Below are positions 32,695 to 40,637 of a DNA stretch of 64,000 nucleotides, in pieces. Where the stretch lies: positions 124,001 through 188,000 of the forward strand of contig PBYI01000008.1 of NCBI GenBank assembly GCA_002729525.1, in the 5' to 3' direction. The notes below the pieces were generated by a model. The model did not search any database. It had not been told where the DNA came from and was given only the letters and a program-made list of their open reading frames with translations. The translations under genes were made by a program, and so were the position numbers. The number at the start of each line of letters is the position of its first letter. Position 1 is the stretch's first letter. The stretch comes from Nocardioides sp. Lineage in GTDB: Bacteria > Actinomycetota > Actinomycetes > Propionibacteriales > Nocardioidaceae.

Positions 32695-34029
32695 ATGACC
32701 TCGCTCCACGACCGCCTCGCCGACCTCGCCGAGGACGCCCCGACCCCCGCGACCGACCCCGGGCTGTGGGACGTCGCGCGCCGCTACCACCGGCGTCGGC
32801 GCGCCGGGGCCGCCGTCCTCGCCGCCGCCGTGGTGGTCGCACTGCTCGGCGCCGCCGGGGCGGTGTGGCCGTCGGCGACCGGCAGCCTGCAGCCGGCCGC
32901 GCCGGCGACCCCGAGCGCCCTGCCCAGCCGGGTCGTCGACCCGAGCCCCTGGCTGCCGACCAGCGCGGCGCCGGGTCCGCTGGCGCTCGTGATGCAGGCG
33001 GAGCAGCGGTCGTGGACCGGCAGCGACTGGGGGAGCCTGGTCGGGGTCTCGGCCACCACCGGCGCCTACACGTTCCTCGACCTCCCCGGGCGGGCCTCCG
33101 ACGTGGCGAGCGGGATCACCGCGCAGGTCGCCCTCTCGCCGAGCGGCCGGTGGCTGGCGTACTGGACCGCGGACGGCGACACGTCCGCGGACCGCCACCC
33201 CGACGGCCTCACCGGACTCGCGGCCGTCGACCTCGAGACGGGCCGCGTGGTGCGGCAGGAGGTGACCAGCCCGCACGGCATCAGCCCGTGGGACCTCGCG
33301 TGGGCCGACGACGAGACCGTCGTGGCGTCGTGGGGCGACATCGACGCCGCGGACGCGTCGTCGTCCCGCAACCGGCTCGGCGTCCAGCTGTGGACGCCGA
33401 CGTCGAACTCGGGACCGAGCCCCATCGGCCCGGTGCGCGGCCGCACCGCCTACCAGGTCGAGGACACGCCCGGGGACGGCTCGGTGCTGCTCGGCGTGCG
33501 GGGCTTCGTACTGGTCGACACCGCCGACCTCACCGACACCGACCGGTACGTCGTGCCGGGCATCGCCGGCGCCCCGGACGAGGGCGTTCTCGGGACGCCG
33601 CGCCTCTCCCCCGACCACGACCACCTCACGCTCATCGACGGGGCCGACGACCGACTGGCCGTCGCCGAGGTGTCGCCCGGCAGCCGCACCGACGCGGTCG
33701 TCGTACCCAGCGAGGTCCGGGTCTACGAGACCTACGGCTGGAGCGGCGACGACCACGTGGTCGTCGCCGGAGACCCCGAGGGTGCCGACGGTCTCGGGGG
33801 GACCCTGCGGAGCATCGACGTGCGGACCGGCGAGGCCGAGACCCTGGTGCGGCTGGACAGCTTCGTCGGCACCGAGATCGCCCTCGCCCGGGACCTGCTG
33901 GCCGTCCCGCCGGTCGAGCGCCCGGACCCGCCGAGCCCGTGGGACCCGCGGGTCGCGGCCGGGGCGGCCCTGCTCGGCGTGCTCGTCGCCGCCGGCGCGC
34001 TCGTCTGGAGGCGTCGTGCGCGGGTCTGA
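32695..34029 (+). CDS. Membrane-anchored beta-propeller-like protein, putative anti-sigma factor
   Basis: 444 residues. A short cytoplasmic N-terminus (LHDRLADLAEDAP, GLWDVARRYHRRRR) precedes a membrane helix (AGAAVLAAAVVVALLGAAGAVW), a long extracytoplasmic region with WD-like strands (VALSPSGRWLAYWTADGDT, DLAWADDETVVASWG, RLSPDHDHLTLIDG), and a second membrane helix at the C-terminus (AAGAALLGVLVAAGALVW). The frame overlaps the sigma gene by 14 bases, so the two are co-translated, and the topology fits a membrane regulator of that sigma factor. No classical zinc anti-sigma motif is visible. The regulatory role is inferred from pairing only. Confidence 0.7.
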   Translation: MTSLHDRLADLAEDAPTPATDPGLWDVARRYHRRRRAGAAVLAAAVVVALLGAAGAVWPSATGSLQPAAPATPSALPSRVVDPSPWLPTSAAPGPLALVMQAEQRSWTGSDWGSLVGVSATTGAYTFLDLPGRASDVASGITAQVALSPSGRWLAYWTADGDTSADRHPDGLTGLAAVDLETGRVVRQEVTSPHGISPWDLAWADDETVVASWGDIDAADASSSRNRLGVQLWTPTSNSGPSPIGPVRGRTAYQVEDTPGDGSVLLGVRGFVLVDTADLTDTDRYVVPGIAGAPDEGVLGTPRLSPDHDHLTLIDGADDRLAVAEVSPGSRTDAVVVPSEVRVYETYGWSGDDHVVVAGDPEGADGLGGTLRSIDVRTGEAETLVRLDSFVGTEIALARDLLAVPPVERPDPPSPWDPRVAAGAALLGVLVAAGALVWRRRARV

Positions 34030-34567
34030 GGCAGGGTCACCGGACCCGAACGGCGCCGGCGACCCGGTGCGCGCGGCGTTCGAGGAGTACGTCGCCGCGC
34101 GGCGCCCGGCGCTGCTGCGGACGGCGTACCTCCTCGTCGGCGGGGACGCGGACGCCGAGGACCTCGTGCAGCTCGCCCTGGTGAAGGCGATGCCGCACTG
34201 GAGGCGGATCGGGCACGACCCAGAGGGCTACGTGCGCACCGTGCTCGCCCGGGAGGCGACGAACCGGTGGCGCCGGCGCCGCTGGCGCGAGGTGAGCACG
34301 GACGCGCTGCCGGAGACCGACCGGACCGGTGACCCGACGAGCGACCACGCGGGCGCCGTGACCGACCGGGTCGCGCTGCAGCGGGCGCTGATGGCGCTCT
34401 CGCCCCGGCAGCGCGCGGTCGTGGTGCTGCGCTACTTCGACGGGCTCACCGAGCGGGAGACCGCCGAGGCGCTCGGCATCGGCCTCGGCACGGTGAAGTC
34501 GCACGGCCGCGACGCGCTCGGACGGCTCCGCGAGCTGCTCCCGGCGGAGGTCACGGCCGCTCTGTGA
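34016..34567 (+). CDS. SigE-family ECF RNA polymerase sigma factor
   Basis: 183 residues, typical of the actinobacterial SigE-family ECF group. Region 2 is FEEYVAARRPALLRTAYLL with DAEDLVQLALVKAMPHW and YVRTVLAREATNRWRRRR. Region 4 is LMALSPRQRAVVVLRYFDGL and AEALGIGLGTVKSHGRDALG. GTG 34016 lies within the end of the upstream gene. Its target genes are not identifiable; the divergent ABC exporter is a candidate only by position. Confidence 0.88.
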   Translation: MRGSEAGSPDPNGAGDPVRAAFEEYVAARRPALLRTAYLLVGGDADAEDLVQLALVKAMPHWRRIGHDPEGYVRTVLAREATNRWRRRRWREVSTDALPETDRTGDPTSDHAGAVTDRVALQRALMALSPRQRAVVVLRYFDGLTERETAEALGIGLGTVKSHGRDALGRLRELLPAEVTAAL

Positions 34568-34584
34568 GCGACCGTCGTCGCCCC

Positions 34585-34656
34585 ATGTCACACGTCGTCC
34601 ACTGTTCTGCTCACACGTTGCAGCGTGTGAGCAGTGCGGTGGACGACGTGTCACAT
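34585..34656. terminator. Very long interrupted hairpin between convergent sigma and TetR genes
   Basis: 33-base arms (34585-34617 with 34624-34656) pair in blocks of 4, 13 and 11 bases, interrupted by one mismatch and a 4x4 internal loop (TGTT and TGCG), closed by TTGCAG. The right arm overlaps the last six bases of the TetR gene. It probably works as a two-way terminator, but the length is well beyond what termination needs. Confidence 0.65.
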
Positions 34657-35241
34657 CGGCGGGAGCGGCCCGGTGAGGTACCGCTGCAGGGTCGGCGCGT
34701 ACGCCGCCACCAGGGCGTCGTCGTCGAGCGAGGCGATCGGCTCGACCTGCACCAGGTGGCGCAGCACGATCAGCCCGACGACCTGCGAGGCCACCAGCGG
34801 CATGCGTACGTCGGGCCGGTCGACGCCGAGCGCGACGCCGAGCGGCGCCAGCACCACGCCGAGGAAGCCCTCGCGGAGCAGTCGCTGGCCCTCCGGGTCG
34901 ACGATGCCGCGGGCCAGGGCCAGCAGCGGCTCCCGCGTGGCCGGGTCGCCCCAGATCCGGCAGAACACGCGCATCAGCCGCTCGCCGGCCTCCTCGAGCG
35001 GCCCGTCGGCGACCGGCGCGAGCACGGAGCGCGGGTCGACCGGCAGCGCGAGCGAGGCGACGAACAGGTCGGCCTTCGAGCCGAAGTAGTGGTGCACCAG
35101 GGCCGGGTCGACCCCGGCGTCGGTGGCGACGCGGCGCACCGTGGTGCCGGCGTACCCCGACGAGGCGAACGCCGTCCGGGCGGCGTCGAGGACCGCCGCG
35201 CGGGTGTCGGGCGAGCCTGGCCGCCGTCCCCGCGGGCTCAC
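34651..35241 (-). CDS. TetR family transcriptional regulator
   Basis: 196 residues. N-terminal HTH: TRAAVLDAARTAFASSGYAG, TTVRRVATDAGVDPALVHHY and FGSKADLFVASLALPVDP. The C-terminal ligand domain is a helical bundle of the TetR_C_11 style (PLLALARGIVDPEGQRLL). The ligand and targets are unknown. GTG 35241 overlaps the stop of the upstream isomerase gene (GTGA), so both are on one transcript and the regulator may control it. Confidence 0.88.
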   Translation of the reverse strand: MSPRGRRPGSPDTRAAVLDAARTAFASSGYAGTTVRRVATDAGVDPALVHHYFGSKADLFVASLALPVDPRSVLAPVADGPLEEAGERLMRVFCRIWGDPATREPLLALARGIVDPEGQRLLREGFLGVVLAPLGVALGVDRPDVRMPLVASQVVGLIVLRHLVQVEPIASLDDDALVAAYAPTLQRYLTGPLPPM

Positions 35242-36029
35242 CCGCCCACGCCGGCGCGGAAGTGGTCGCGGGCGAAGGCCAGCGCCTCGCGCAGGTCGGC
35301 CTCGCGCTCCTCGCGCGTCTCGCAGCGGCGGGTGTTGATCTCCAGCACGATGTCGCCGTCGAACCCGGTGTCGGCGAGGTGCTGCAGGAACGGCGCGGCA
35401 CCCATCCGGCCCCGGCCGGGGACCAGGTGCTCGTCCTTGGCCGAGCCGGTGCCGTCGGTCAGGTGGATGTGCCGCAGCCGCGAGCCGAGCCGCTGCGCCA
35501 TCTCGACCACGTCGTCGCCGGCGATCGCGGCGTGCGAGAGGTCGAGGGTGGCGTTGGCGTACGGCTCTTCCGACGGGTCGCGGCCGGGGAGGTACATCTC
35601 GGCGGCCCGCTTGCGGGTGGCCCGCCACGGGTACATGTTCTCGACCGCGAAGGCGAGGCCGGTCGACTCCTCCAGCGCGGCGATGCCGTCGACGAAGTCG
35701 CGGGCGTAGTCCTTCTGCCAGCGGAACGGCGGGTGCACCACGACCACCTCGGCGCCCACGGCGTGCGCCATCTCCGCCGACCGCTCCAGCTTGCCCCAGG
35801 GCTCGGTGCCCCAGACGCGCTGGGTGAACAGCAGGCACGGGGCGTGCACCGAGCAGATCGGGATCTCGTGGTGGTCCGAGAGCTGCTTGACCGCGGCGGT
35901 CTGCTGGCTGAGCGCGTCGATGCCCACCATCACCTCGACGGCGTCGTACCCGACGGCGGACGCCCAGGCGAAGGCGTGCGCCGTCGACTCGGGGTAGACC
36001 GAGGACGTCGAGAGTCCGATGCGCGTCAT
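35238..36029 (-). CDS. Sugar phosphate isomerase/epimerase-like TIM-barrel protein
   Basis: A 263-residue xylose-isomerase-like (AP endonuclease 2 superfamily) barrel. IGLSTSSVYPESTAHAFAWA opens strand 1. Metal-ligand segments are EVVVVHPPFRW, AVENMYPW, LDLSHAAIAG, RHIHLTDGTG and DIVLEINTRR. The reaction is not known. The same gene sits close to ppx in mycobacteria (Rv0498 and Rv0496, as I recall). Four bases overlap with the TetR gene follow. Confidence 0.85.
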   Translation of the reverse strand: MTRIGLSTSSVYPESTAHAFAWASAVGYDAVEVMVGIDALSQQTAAVKQLSDHHEIPICSVHAPCLLFTQRVWGTEPWGKLERSAEMAHAVGAEVVVVHPPFRWQKDYARDFVDGIAALEESTGLAFAVENMYPWRATRKRAAEMYLPGRDPSEEPYANATLDLSHAAIAGDDVVEMAQRLGSRLRHIHLTDGTGSAKDEHLVPGRGRMGAAPFLQHLADTGFDGDIVLEINTRRCETREEREADLREALAFARDHFRAGVGG

Positions 36030-36068
36030 GGCGGGTCCGGGGCGGTTCGGCGGGGAGGTCCGAGAGGG

Positions 36069-37010
36069 TCAGGGCTGGTCGGCGAGCACGCCGAGCCGGT
36101 CGATGCGCTCGAGGATGATGCCCTCGCGCAGCGCCCACGGGCAGATCTCGAGCGCCTCGAGGTCGAAGATGTCCATGCACGCCTCGGCGACGAGGGCACC
36201 GGGGACGATCTGGTGGCTGCGGCTGGCCGAGACGCCCGGGAGGTCCTTGAGGTCCGAGGGCGACATCTCCAGCAGCTTGGGGATCCAGCGCCGCAGGTCG
36301 TCCAGCGGCAGCACGCGCGGCACCAGCGGCCCCTCGGCCGACGGTGCGGCCCCGCAGATCCGGGCCAGCGAGCGGAACGTCTTCGACGTCGCCGCGGCGC
36401 GGTGCGGGGTGCCGGCGCGCAGCAGGTTGCCGGCGTCGCGGGCGATCTCGGTGCGGATCGTCTTGCGGATCTTCTTCAGGCCGTCGTCGTCCGGCGGCGT
36501 GGAGAAGTGGTTGCGAGCCAGCCGGGCGGCGCCCAGCGGCAGCGACCAGGCGGTGTCGGGACGCTCGTCGGCGCCGCCGGCGATCTCCAGCGAGCCGCCG
36601 CCGATGTCGAAGACCGCCAGCCGGCCGGCCGACCAGCCGAACCAGCGGCGTACGGCGAGGAAGGTCAGCCGGGCCTCGTCGGCACCGGACAGTACGCCGA
36701 TCTCGACGCCCGTGTGCTTGCGGACCCGGCCGAGCACGTCGTCGGCGTTGGTGGAGTCGCGCACCGCGGACGTCGCGAACCCGAGGATGTCCTCGCAGCC
36801 CTTGTCCTCGGCGACCACCATCGCCTCCGCCACGAACTCCACCAGCGCGTCGGCGCCGGCGCGGCTGACCGCTCCGTCGTCGTCGAGGTGCTCGGCGAGC
36901 CGCAGCGGCTGCTTGTAGGAGTACGCCGGGAGCGGTGCGGCGCCGTCATGGGCGTCGACCACGAGCAGGTGGCCGGTGTTGGAACCGATGTCGAGGACGC
37001 CGAGGCGCAT
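36069..37010 (-). CDS. Ppx/GppA phosphatase family protein (exopolyphosphatase type)
   Basis: 313-residue ASKHA-fold phosphatase that releases phosphate from polyphosphate or (p)ppGpp-related substrates. Motifs: [17 protein letters not shown] (phosphate 1), [42 protein letters not shown] (phosphate 2) and the short C-terminal lobe. It is the short form without the extra HD-type domain of E. coli Ppx, as in mycobacterial Ppx1. A TAGGTT -10 lies 6 bases before ATG 37010. Confidence 0.9.
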   Translation of the reverse strand: MRLGVLDIGSNTGHLLVVDAHDGAAPLPAYSYKQPLRLAEHLDDDGAVSRAGADALVEFVAEAMVVAEDKGCEDILGFATSAVRDSTNADDVLGRVRKHTGVEIGVLSGADEARLTFLAVRRWFGWSAGRLAVFDIGGGSLEIAGGADERPDTAWSLPLGAARLARNHFSTPPDDDGLKKIRKTIRTEIARDAGNLLRAGTPHRAAATSKTFRSLARICGAAPSAEGPLVPRVLPLDDLRRWIPKLLEMSPSDLKDLPGVSASRSHQIVPGALVAEACMDIFDLEALEICPWALREGIILERIDRLGVLADQP

Positions 37011-37016
37011 GCGGCC

Positions 37017-37022
37017 AACCTA
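37017..37022 (-). promoter_or_regulatory. -10 element TAGGTT of the ppx-like gene
   Basis: TAGGTT on the minus strand, six bases before ATG 37010, leaderless geometry. Confidence 0.55.
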
Positions 37023-37061
37023 CCGCTCCCCACGCTCACCCCGCCCCTCCCCCGGGACCCG

Positions 37062-37067
37062 TAGCCT
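37062..37067 (+). promoter_or_regulatory. -10 element TAGCCT of the Cys-cluster gene
   Basis: TAGCCT with six bases to ATG 37074. It is back-to-back with the ppx promoter; the two -10 elements are only 40 bases apart. Confidence 0.55.
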
Positions 37068-37073
37068 GCGCAC

Positions 37074-37883
37074 ATGCCCGACCAGCCCGCCAGCGGCCCC
37101 AGCCCGAGCAGCGCCACCGGCGAGGTCCCGCTCGACTTCCCGCGCGCCTGGGTGGAGTTCACCAACCCGGCCGACGAGACCGAGGTGGTCAAGGCCGACC
37201 TCACCTGGCTGACGAGCGCCTACACCTGCATCTTCGGCCAGGGCTGCCCCGGCATCTACGACACCTCGCCCGACGTCGGCTGCTGCGCGCTGGGCGCCCA
37301 CTTCGCCGACCGCGACGACGAGAGGCGGGTCAAGGGCTTCGTCGAGCAGCTCGGCCCGGACCTGTGGCAGCAGCACCCCGGCCGGAAGGTCAAGCGCTCC
37401 GACTGGGTGGAGAAGGACGAGGACGGCGATGCCAAGACCCGCGTGACGACGTACGACGGCCAGTCGGCGTGCGTGTTCGCCAACCGGCCGGGCTTCGCGG
37501 GGGGCGCCGGGTGCGCGCTGCACGCCCTCGCGCTCCAGCAGGGCCGCGAGCCGCTGGAGACCAAGCCGGACGTGTGCTGGCAGCTGCCGATCCGCCGGCT
37601 GTTCCGCGACGTCGAGCGCACCGACGGGTCGACGTACACCGAGGTGACGATCACCGAGTACGACCGCCGCGGCTGGGGCGCCGGCGGGCACGACCTCGAC
37701 TGGTACTGCTCGGGGAACCCGGTTGCGCACGTCGAGGTCGAGCCGCTCTACCGGCGCAACGCCCCCGAGCTGACCGCCCTGGTCGGTGCGGCGGCGTACG
37801 ACGAGCTGGTGCGCCACTGCGAGGCGCACGAGCGGTCGCGCTCGGCGCTGGCGCTGCACCCGGCGAGCCCGCGGGCGCGCTGA
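37074..37883 (+). CDS. Conserved cysteine-cluster protein of unknown function
   Basis: 269 residues, no signal peptide or membrane segment. The striking feature is a Cys cluster [20 protein letters not shown] followed at once by CCALGAH, with further conserved-looking Cys in [29 protein letters not shown] and DWYCSGNP. The spacing recalls YkgJ/DUF3109-type proteins, which are thought to bind metal or an Fe-S centre, but I cannot assign a family with certainty. Divergent from ppx with both transcripts apparently leaderless. Confidence 0.75.
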   Translation: MPDQPASGPSPSSATGEVPLDFPRAWVEFTNPADETEVVKADLTWLTSAYTCIFGQGCPGIYDTSPDVGCCALGAHFADRDDERRVKGFVEQLGPDLWQQHPGRKVKRSDWVEKDEDGDAKTRVTTYDGQSACVFANRPGFAGGAGCALHALALQQGREPLETKPDVCWQLPIRRLFRDVERTDGSTYTEVTITEYDRRGWGAGGHDLDWYCSGNPVAHVEVEPLYRRNAPELTALVGAAAYDELVRHCEAHERSRSALALHPASPRAR

Positions 37884-37964
37884 GCGGCACGCTCCCCCTG
37901 GGTGGATCTCCGCCGCGACCGGATGCCCCGCCACGTGTCTGACCTGGGCATCAGGCCGACCTTT

Positions 37965-37978
37965 TCTCGACGTCGAGA
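37965..37978. promoter_or_regulatory. 14-base perfect palindrome upstream of the VOC gene
   Basis: TCTCGAC and GTCGAGA abut each other in the 147-base gap before the VOC gene, 53 bases from its start codon. It could be an operator; TTTT directly before it on the plus strand is unusual in this GC-rich sequence. Confidence 0.4.
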
Positions 37979-38030
37979 GACCTCGACCCCCGTGTCAAGC
38001 ACCCGAACGGCGTGGCTGACAATGAATGGC

Positions 38031-38669
38031 ATGCGCCTCGACCACCTGTCCTACGCCGCCGGTCCCGACGGGTTGGAGGCGACGTCCGCACGCATCGGCG
38101 AGCTGCTGGGTCGCCCGTTCGTCGACGGCGGTGTGCACCCCCGCTTCGGCACCCGCAACATGGTCTTCCCGATGGGTGACAGCACCTACCTCGAGGTCGT
38201 CGAGGCCCTCGACCACCCGGCGTCCGACAAGGCGCCGTTCGGCCAGGCCGTCAAGGCCCGCTCCGCCCTCGGTGGCGGCTGGCTCGGCTGGGTCGTGGCC
38301 GTCTCCGACATCAAGCCGGTCGAGGCCCGCCTGGGCCGCGAGGCCGTCGCCGGCAGCCGGCACCGCCCCGACGGCGTCGAGCTGCAGTGGAAGCAGATCG
38401 GCGTCAACGGCCTGCTGGCCGACCCGCAGCTGCCGTTCTTCGTCGAGTGGGTCAGCGGCGCCGAGCACCACCCCTCCGCGGGCGGTACCGACGACTACAC
38501 CCTCGCCTGCCTCGAGATCGCCGGCGACCCGCACCGCGTGAGCGAGTGGCTCGGCGAGACCGTCGAGTCGCCGCTGGAGGACGTCAAGGTCGAGTGGGTC
38601 GCCCCGCACGGCACCCCGGGCATCCTCGCCGCGCAGCTGCAGACCCCGAGCGGTCTCGTCCGCATCTGA
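38031..38669 (+). CDS. VOC superfamily (glyoxalase-like) protein
   Basis: 212-residue glyoxalase-like protein, MRLDHLSYAAGPDGLEATSA at the N-terminus, with RFGTRNMVFPMGDSTYLEVV and FFVEWVSGAEHHPS as strand motifs. The paired beta-alpha-beta-beta-beta modules usually hold a metal through His/Glu residues, here probably His5 and Glu in YLEVVE. The reaction is unknown. ATG 38031 is preferred because GACAAT lies 7 bases upstream. ATG 38022 is also in frame. Confidence 0.82.
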   Translation: MRLDHLSYAAGPDGLEATSARIGELLGRPFVDGGVHPRFGTRNMVFPMGDSTYLEVVEALDHPASDKAPFGQAVKARSALGGGWLGWVVAVSDIKPVEARLGREAVAGSRHRPDGVELQWKQIGVNGLLADPQLPFFVEWVSGAEHHPSAGGTDDYTLACLEIAGDPHRVSEWLGETVESPLEDVKVEWVAPHGTPGILAAQLQTPSGLVRI

Positions 38670-38679
38670 TCCCGGTCCG

Positions 38680-39387
38680 CTGAGCCCGCGCCGCGCCGTC
38701 CGCGGCGCCGTCCCCAGCCCCAACATCTGGGAGCACCCGGCGACCTACGAGGTCGAGAACCACGCCGTCGACCCCGACGGTCGCCTCTGGCAGGCGATGC
38801 GCGACGCCGTCGACTGGTCCGGGCGCACCGTGCTCGACCTGGGCTGCGGCACCGGGTTCCACCTGCCGCGGTTCGCCGAGGACGCGGCGCGCGTGGTCGG
38901 CGTCGAGCCGCACCACGACCTGCTCGCCACGGCCCGCCGGCGTACGCGTCGGCTGGAGCGGGTCGAGGTGCTCGCCGGCACCGCGCAGGAGGTGCCGCTG
39001 CCTGACCAGTCCGTCGACGTGGTGCACGCGCGCTGGGCCTACTTCTTCGGTCCCGGCTGCGAGCCGGGCCTCGTCGAGCTCGACCGCGTCGTACGCCGCG
39101 GGGGCACGGCGCTGGTGATCGACAACGACCCCAGCCGGTCGACGTTCGGGACGTGGTTCCGGCGCGGCTACCCGCACCTGCCGCCGGCCGCGGAGGTCGA
39201 GCGGTTCTGGGCGACCCGGGGCTGGACGCGGGTGCCGGTCGACATGGGATGGCGGTTCTCCTCGCGCGCCGACCTAGAGGCCGTCGTCCGCATCGAGATG
39301 CCGACCGCGGTCGCCGAGCAGGTGCTCGCCGAGCACGAGGGTGTCGAGGTCGACTACGCCGTCAACCTCTGGGTGCGCCGCTTCTAG
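38680..39387 (+). CDS. Class I SAM-dependent methyltransferase, probable CTG start
   Basis: Rossmann-fold methyltransferase: motif I TVLDLGCGTGFHLPRF, GVEPHHDLLATARRR, VDVVHARWAYFFGPG, LVELDRVVRRGGTALVIDND. The first canonical start is ATG 38797, which begins just before motif I. The frame upstream encodes PSPNIWEHPATYEVENHAVD, which looks like a genuine N-terminal helix of this methyltransferase type, and contains no ATG, GTG or TTG. The first plausible initiator is CTG 38680, 11 bases after the VOC stop, in CTGAGC. Acceptor unknown. Confidence 0.75.
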   Translation: MSPRRAVRGAVPSPNIWEHPATYEVENHAVDPDGRLWQAMRDAVDWSGRTVLDLGCGTGFHLPRFAEDAARVVGVEPHHDLLATARRRTRRLERVEVLAGTAQEVPLPDQSVDVVHARWAYFFGPGCEPGLVELDRVVRRGGTALVIDNDPSRSTFGTWFRRGYPHLPPAAEVERFWATRGWTRVPVDMGWRFSSRADLEAVVRIEMPTAVAEQVLAEHEGVEVDYAVNLWVRRF

Positions 39388-39397
39388 CCTGCCCCGC

Positions 39398-40447
39398 TCA
39401 GGACGAGCCGCGGACCACCAGGCTCGGGGTCAGCAGTCGCCCCTCGACCGGCGAGAGCGGCGCGGACAGCAGCGACTCCAGACCGACGACGAGCAGCCGG
39501 GCCGCCTCCTCCAGCGGCTGGCGCACCGAGGTCAGACCGGGGTGCACGACCTGGGCGACCTGGGAGTCGTCGAACCCGACGACGGCGATGTCGCGCCCGG
39601 GGTAGAGACCGCGGGTGGCGAGGGTGCCGAGGACCCCCATGGCGAGGGTGTCGGAGGCGCAGACGAACGCCGTCGGCCGACGGGCGGGGTCGGCGTCGAG
39701 CAGGTGGGCGGAGGCGTCGCGGCCGCTGCTGACGGTGTCCTCGACCCGCGAGGCGAGACCGGTCGTCGACAGGCCCCGACCGTGCATCGCGCGCAGCCAG
39801 CCCGAGCGCCGGTCCTCGCCGATCCAGGAGTCCTTGCGCCACCCGATCCACGCGACGAGCTCGTGGCCGCGGTCGAGCAGGTGCCGGGTGGCCTCCTCGG
39901 TGCCGGCGGCCCCGTCGACGTCGACCCACGGGTGCTTGGCGTCCGGGTCGTCCCAGGGCCGGCCGAAGGAGACGAACGGCGCCCGGCGTCGGCGCAGCCA
40001 CGCGGCCTGCGGGTTGCCGAGGTAGGTGTCGGTCACCACGAAGGCGTCGACGGCGGTCGAGCGGAGCAGGTCGTCGTACCCCTGGAGCGGGTCCTCCTCG
40101 TCCTGGGAGAACAGCAGCACGTGGTAGCCCGCCTCCTTCGAGGTCCACACCAGCGCGTGCACGAACCGGTCCATCACGGCGGTCGCGGTGCCCTCCAGGA
40201 CGGGGCTGAGCCGCAGGCCGATGAGCTGGGACGTGCGGGTGCGCAGGTTGCGGGCCGCACGGTTGGGCAGGTAGCCGAGCTCGTCGATGGCCTGCTGGAC
40301 CCGCTCGAGGGTGTCGGCGCGCAGCAGGTCGGGGTTGTTGACGGCGTTGGAGACGGTCTGCCGGGAGACCCCGGCACGCTCGGCGACGTCGGCGAGCGTC
40401 GGCGGTGTCACCACGGCCCTCGCACTGCCCCTGCCGAACCTGTCCAC
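39398..40447 (-). CDS. LacI family transcriptional regulator
   Basis: 349 residues. HTH and hinge: TLADVAERAGVSRQTVSNAV, LGYLPNRAARNLRTRTSQLI. The periplasmic-binding-protein-like sugar domain has FVVTDTYLGNP, GHELVAWIGWRKDSW, PTAFVCASDTLAMGVLG, DIAVVGFDDSQVAQVVHPGL and TSVRQPLEEAARL. It would respond to a sugar or related metabolite, but no sugar-utilisation genes are adjacent. GTG 40447 has GGAAAG 8 bases upstream and is preferred to TTG 40477. Three canonical later GTGs also exist. Autoregulation is suggested by the operator-like site at its transcription start. Confidence 0.9.
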   Translation of the reverse strand: MDRFGRGSARAVVTPPTLADVAERAGVSRQTVSNAVNNPDLLRADTLERVQQAIDELGYLPNRAARNLRTRTSQLIGLRLSPVLEGTATAVMDRFVHALVWTSKEAGYHVLLFSQDEEDPLQGYDDLLRSTAVDAFVVTDTYLGNPQAAWLRRRRAPFVSFGRPWDDPDAKHPWVDVDGAAGTEEATRHLLDRGHELVAWIGWRKDSWIGEDRRSGWLRAMHGRGLSTTGLASRVEDTVSSGRDASAHLLDADPARRPTAFVCASDTLAMGVLGTLATRGLYPGRDIAVVGFDDSQVAQVVHPGLTSVRQPLEEAARLLVVGLESLLSAPLSPVEGRLLTPSLVVRGSS

Positions 40448-40464
40448 GTCGCACACTTTCCGTC

Positions 40465-40485
40465 TTGAACGATCCAATCACCATA
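40465..40485 (-). promoter_or_regulatory. LacI gene promoter with operator-like site
   Basis: On the minus strand a -10 TATGGT (40485-40480) precedes TTGGATCGTTCAA (40477-40465), a CG-centred imperfect inverted repeat resembling LacI-family operators but one base short of the ideal symmetric form. It would overlap the transcription start. Confidence 0.45.
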
Positions 40486-40526
40486 TTCCCGCTGGCCACG
40501 GCGCGGGGACAAGACCGACGGACCGG

Positions 40527-40574
40527 CCGTCCGGCCCCTGCTCCCGGGCCGTCCGTCCGGCCGTTCGTCCGGCC
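40527..40574 (+). repeat. Three copies of (C/T)CGTCCGGCC between lacI and radA
   Basis: Copies start at 40527, 40553 and 40565 (the last with T as first base). They lie 50-100 bases upstream of the radA -10 and could be binding sites or simple low-complexity drift. Confidence 0.45.
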
Positions 40575-40624
40575 GGCCACCTGGGGTTACGTCGTGGCGC
40601 CGCGGCGCTGTCGGCGGGCTCGCC

Positions 40625-40630
40625 TAGCGT
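40625..40630 (+). promoter_or_regulatory. -10 element TAGCGT of radA
   Basis: TAGCGT with seven bases to ATG 40638, leaderless geometry. Confidence 0.6.
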
Positions 40631-40637
40631 GGTTGCC

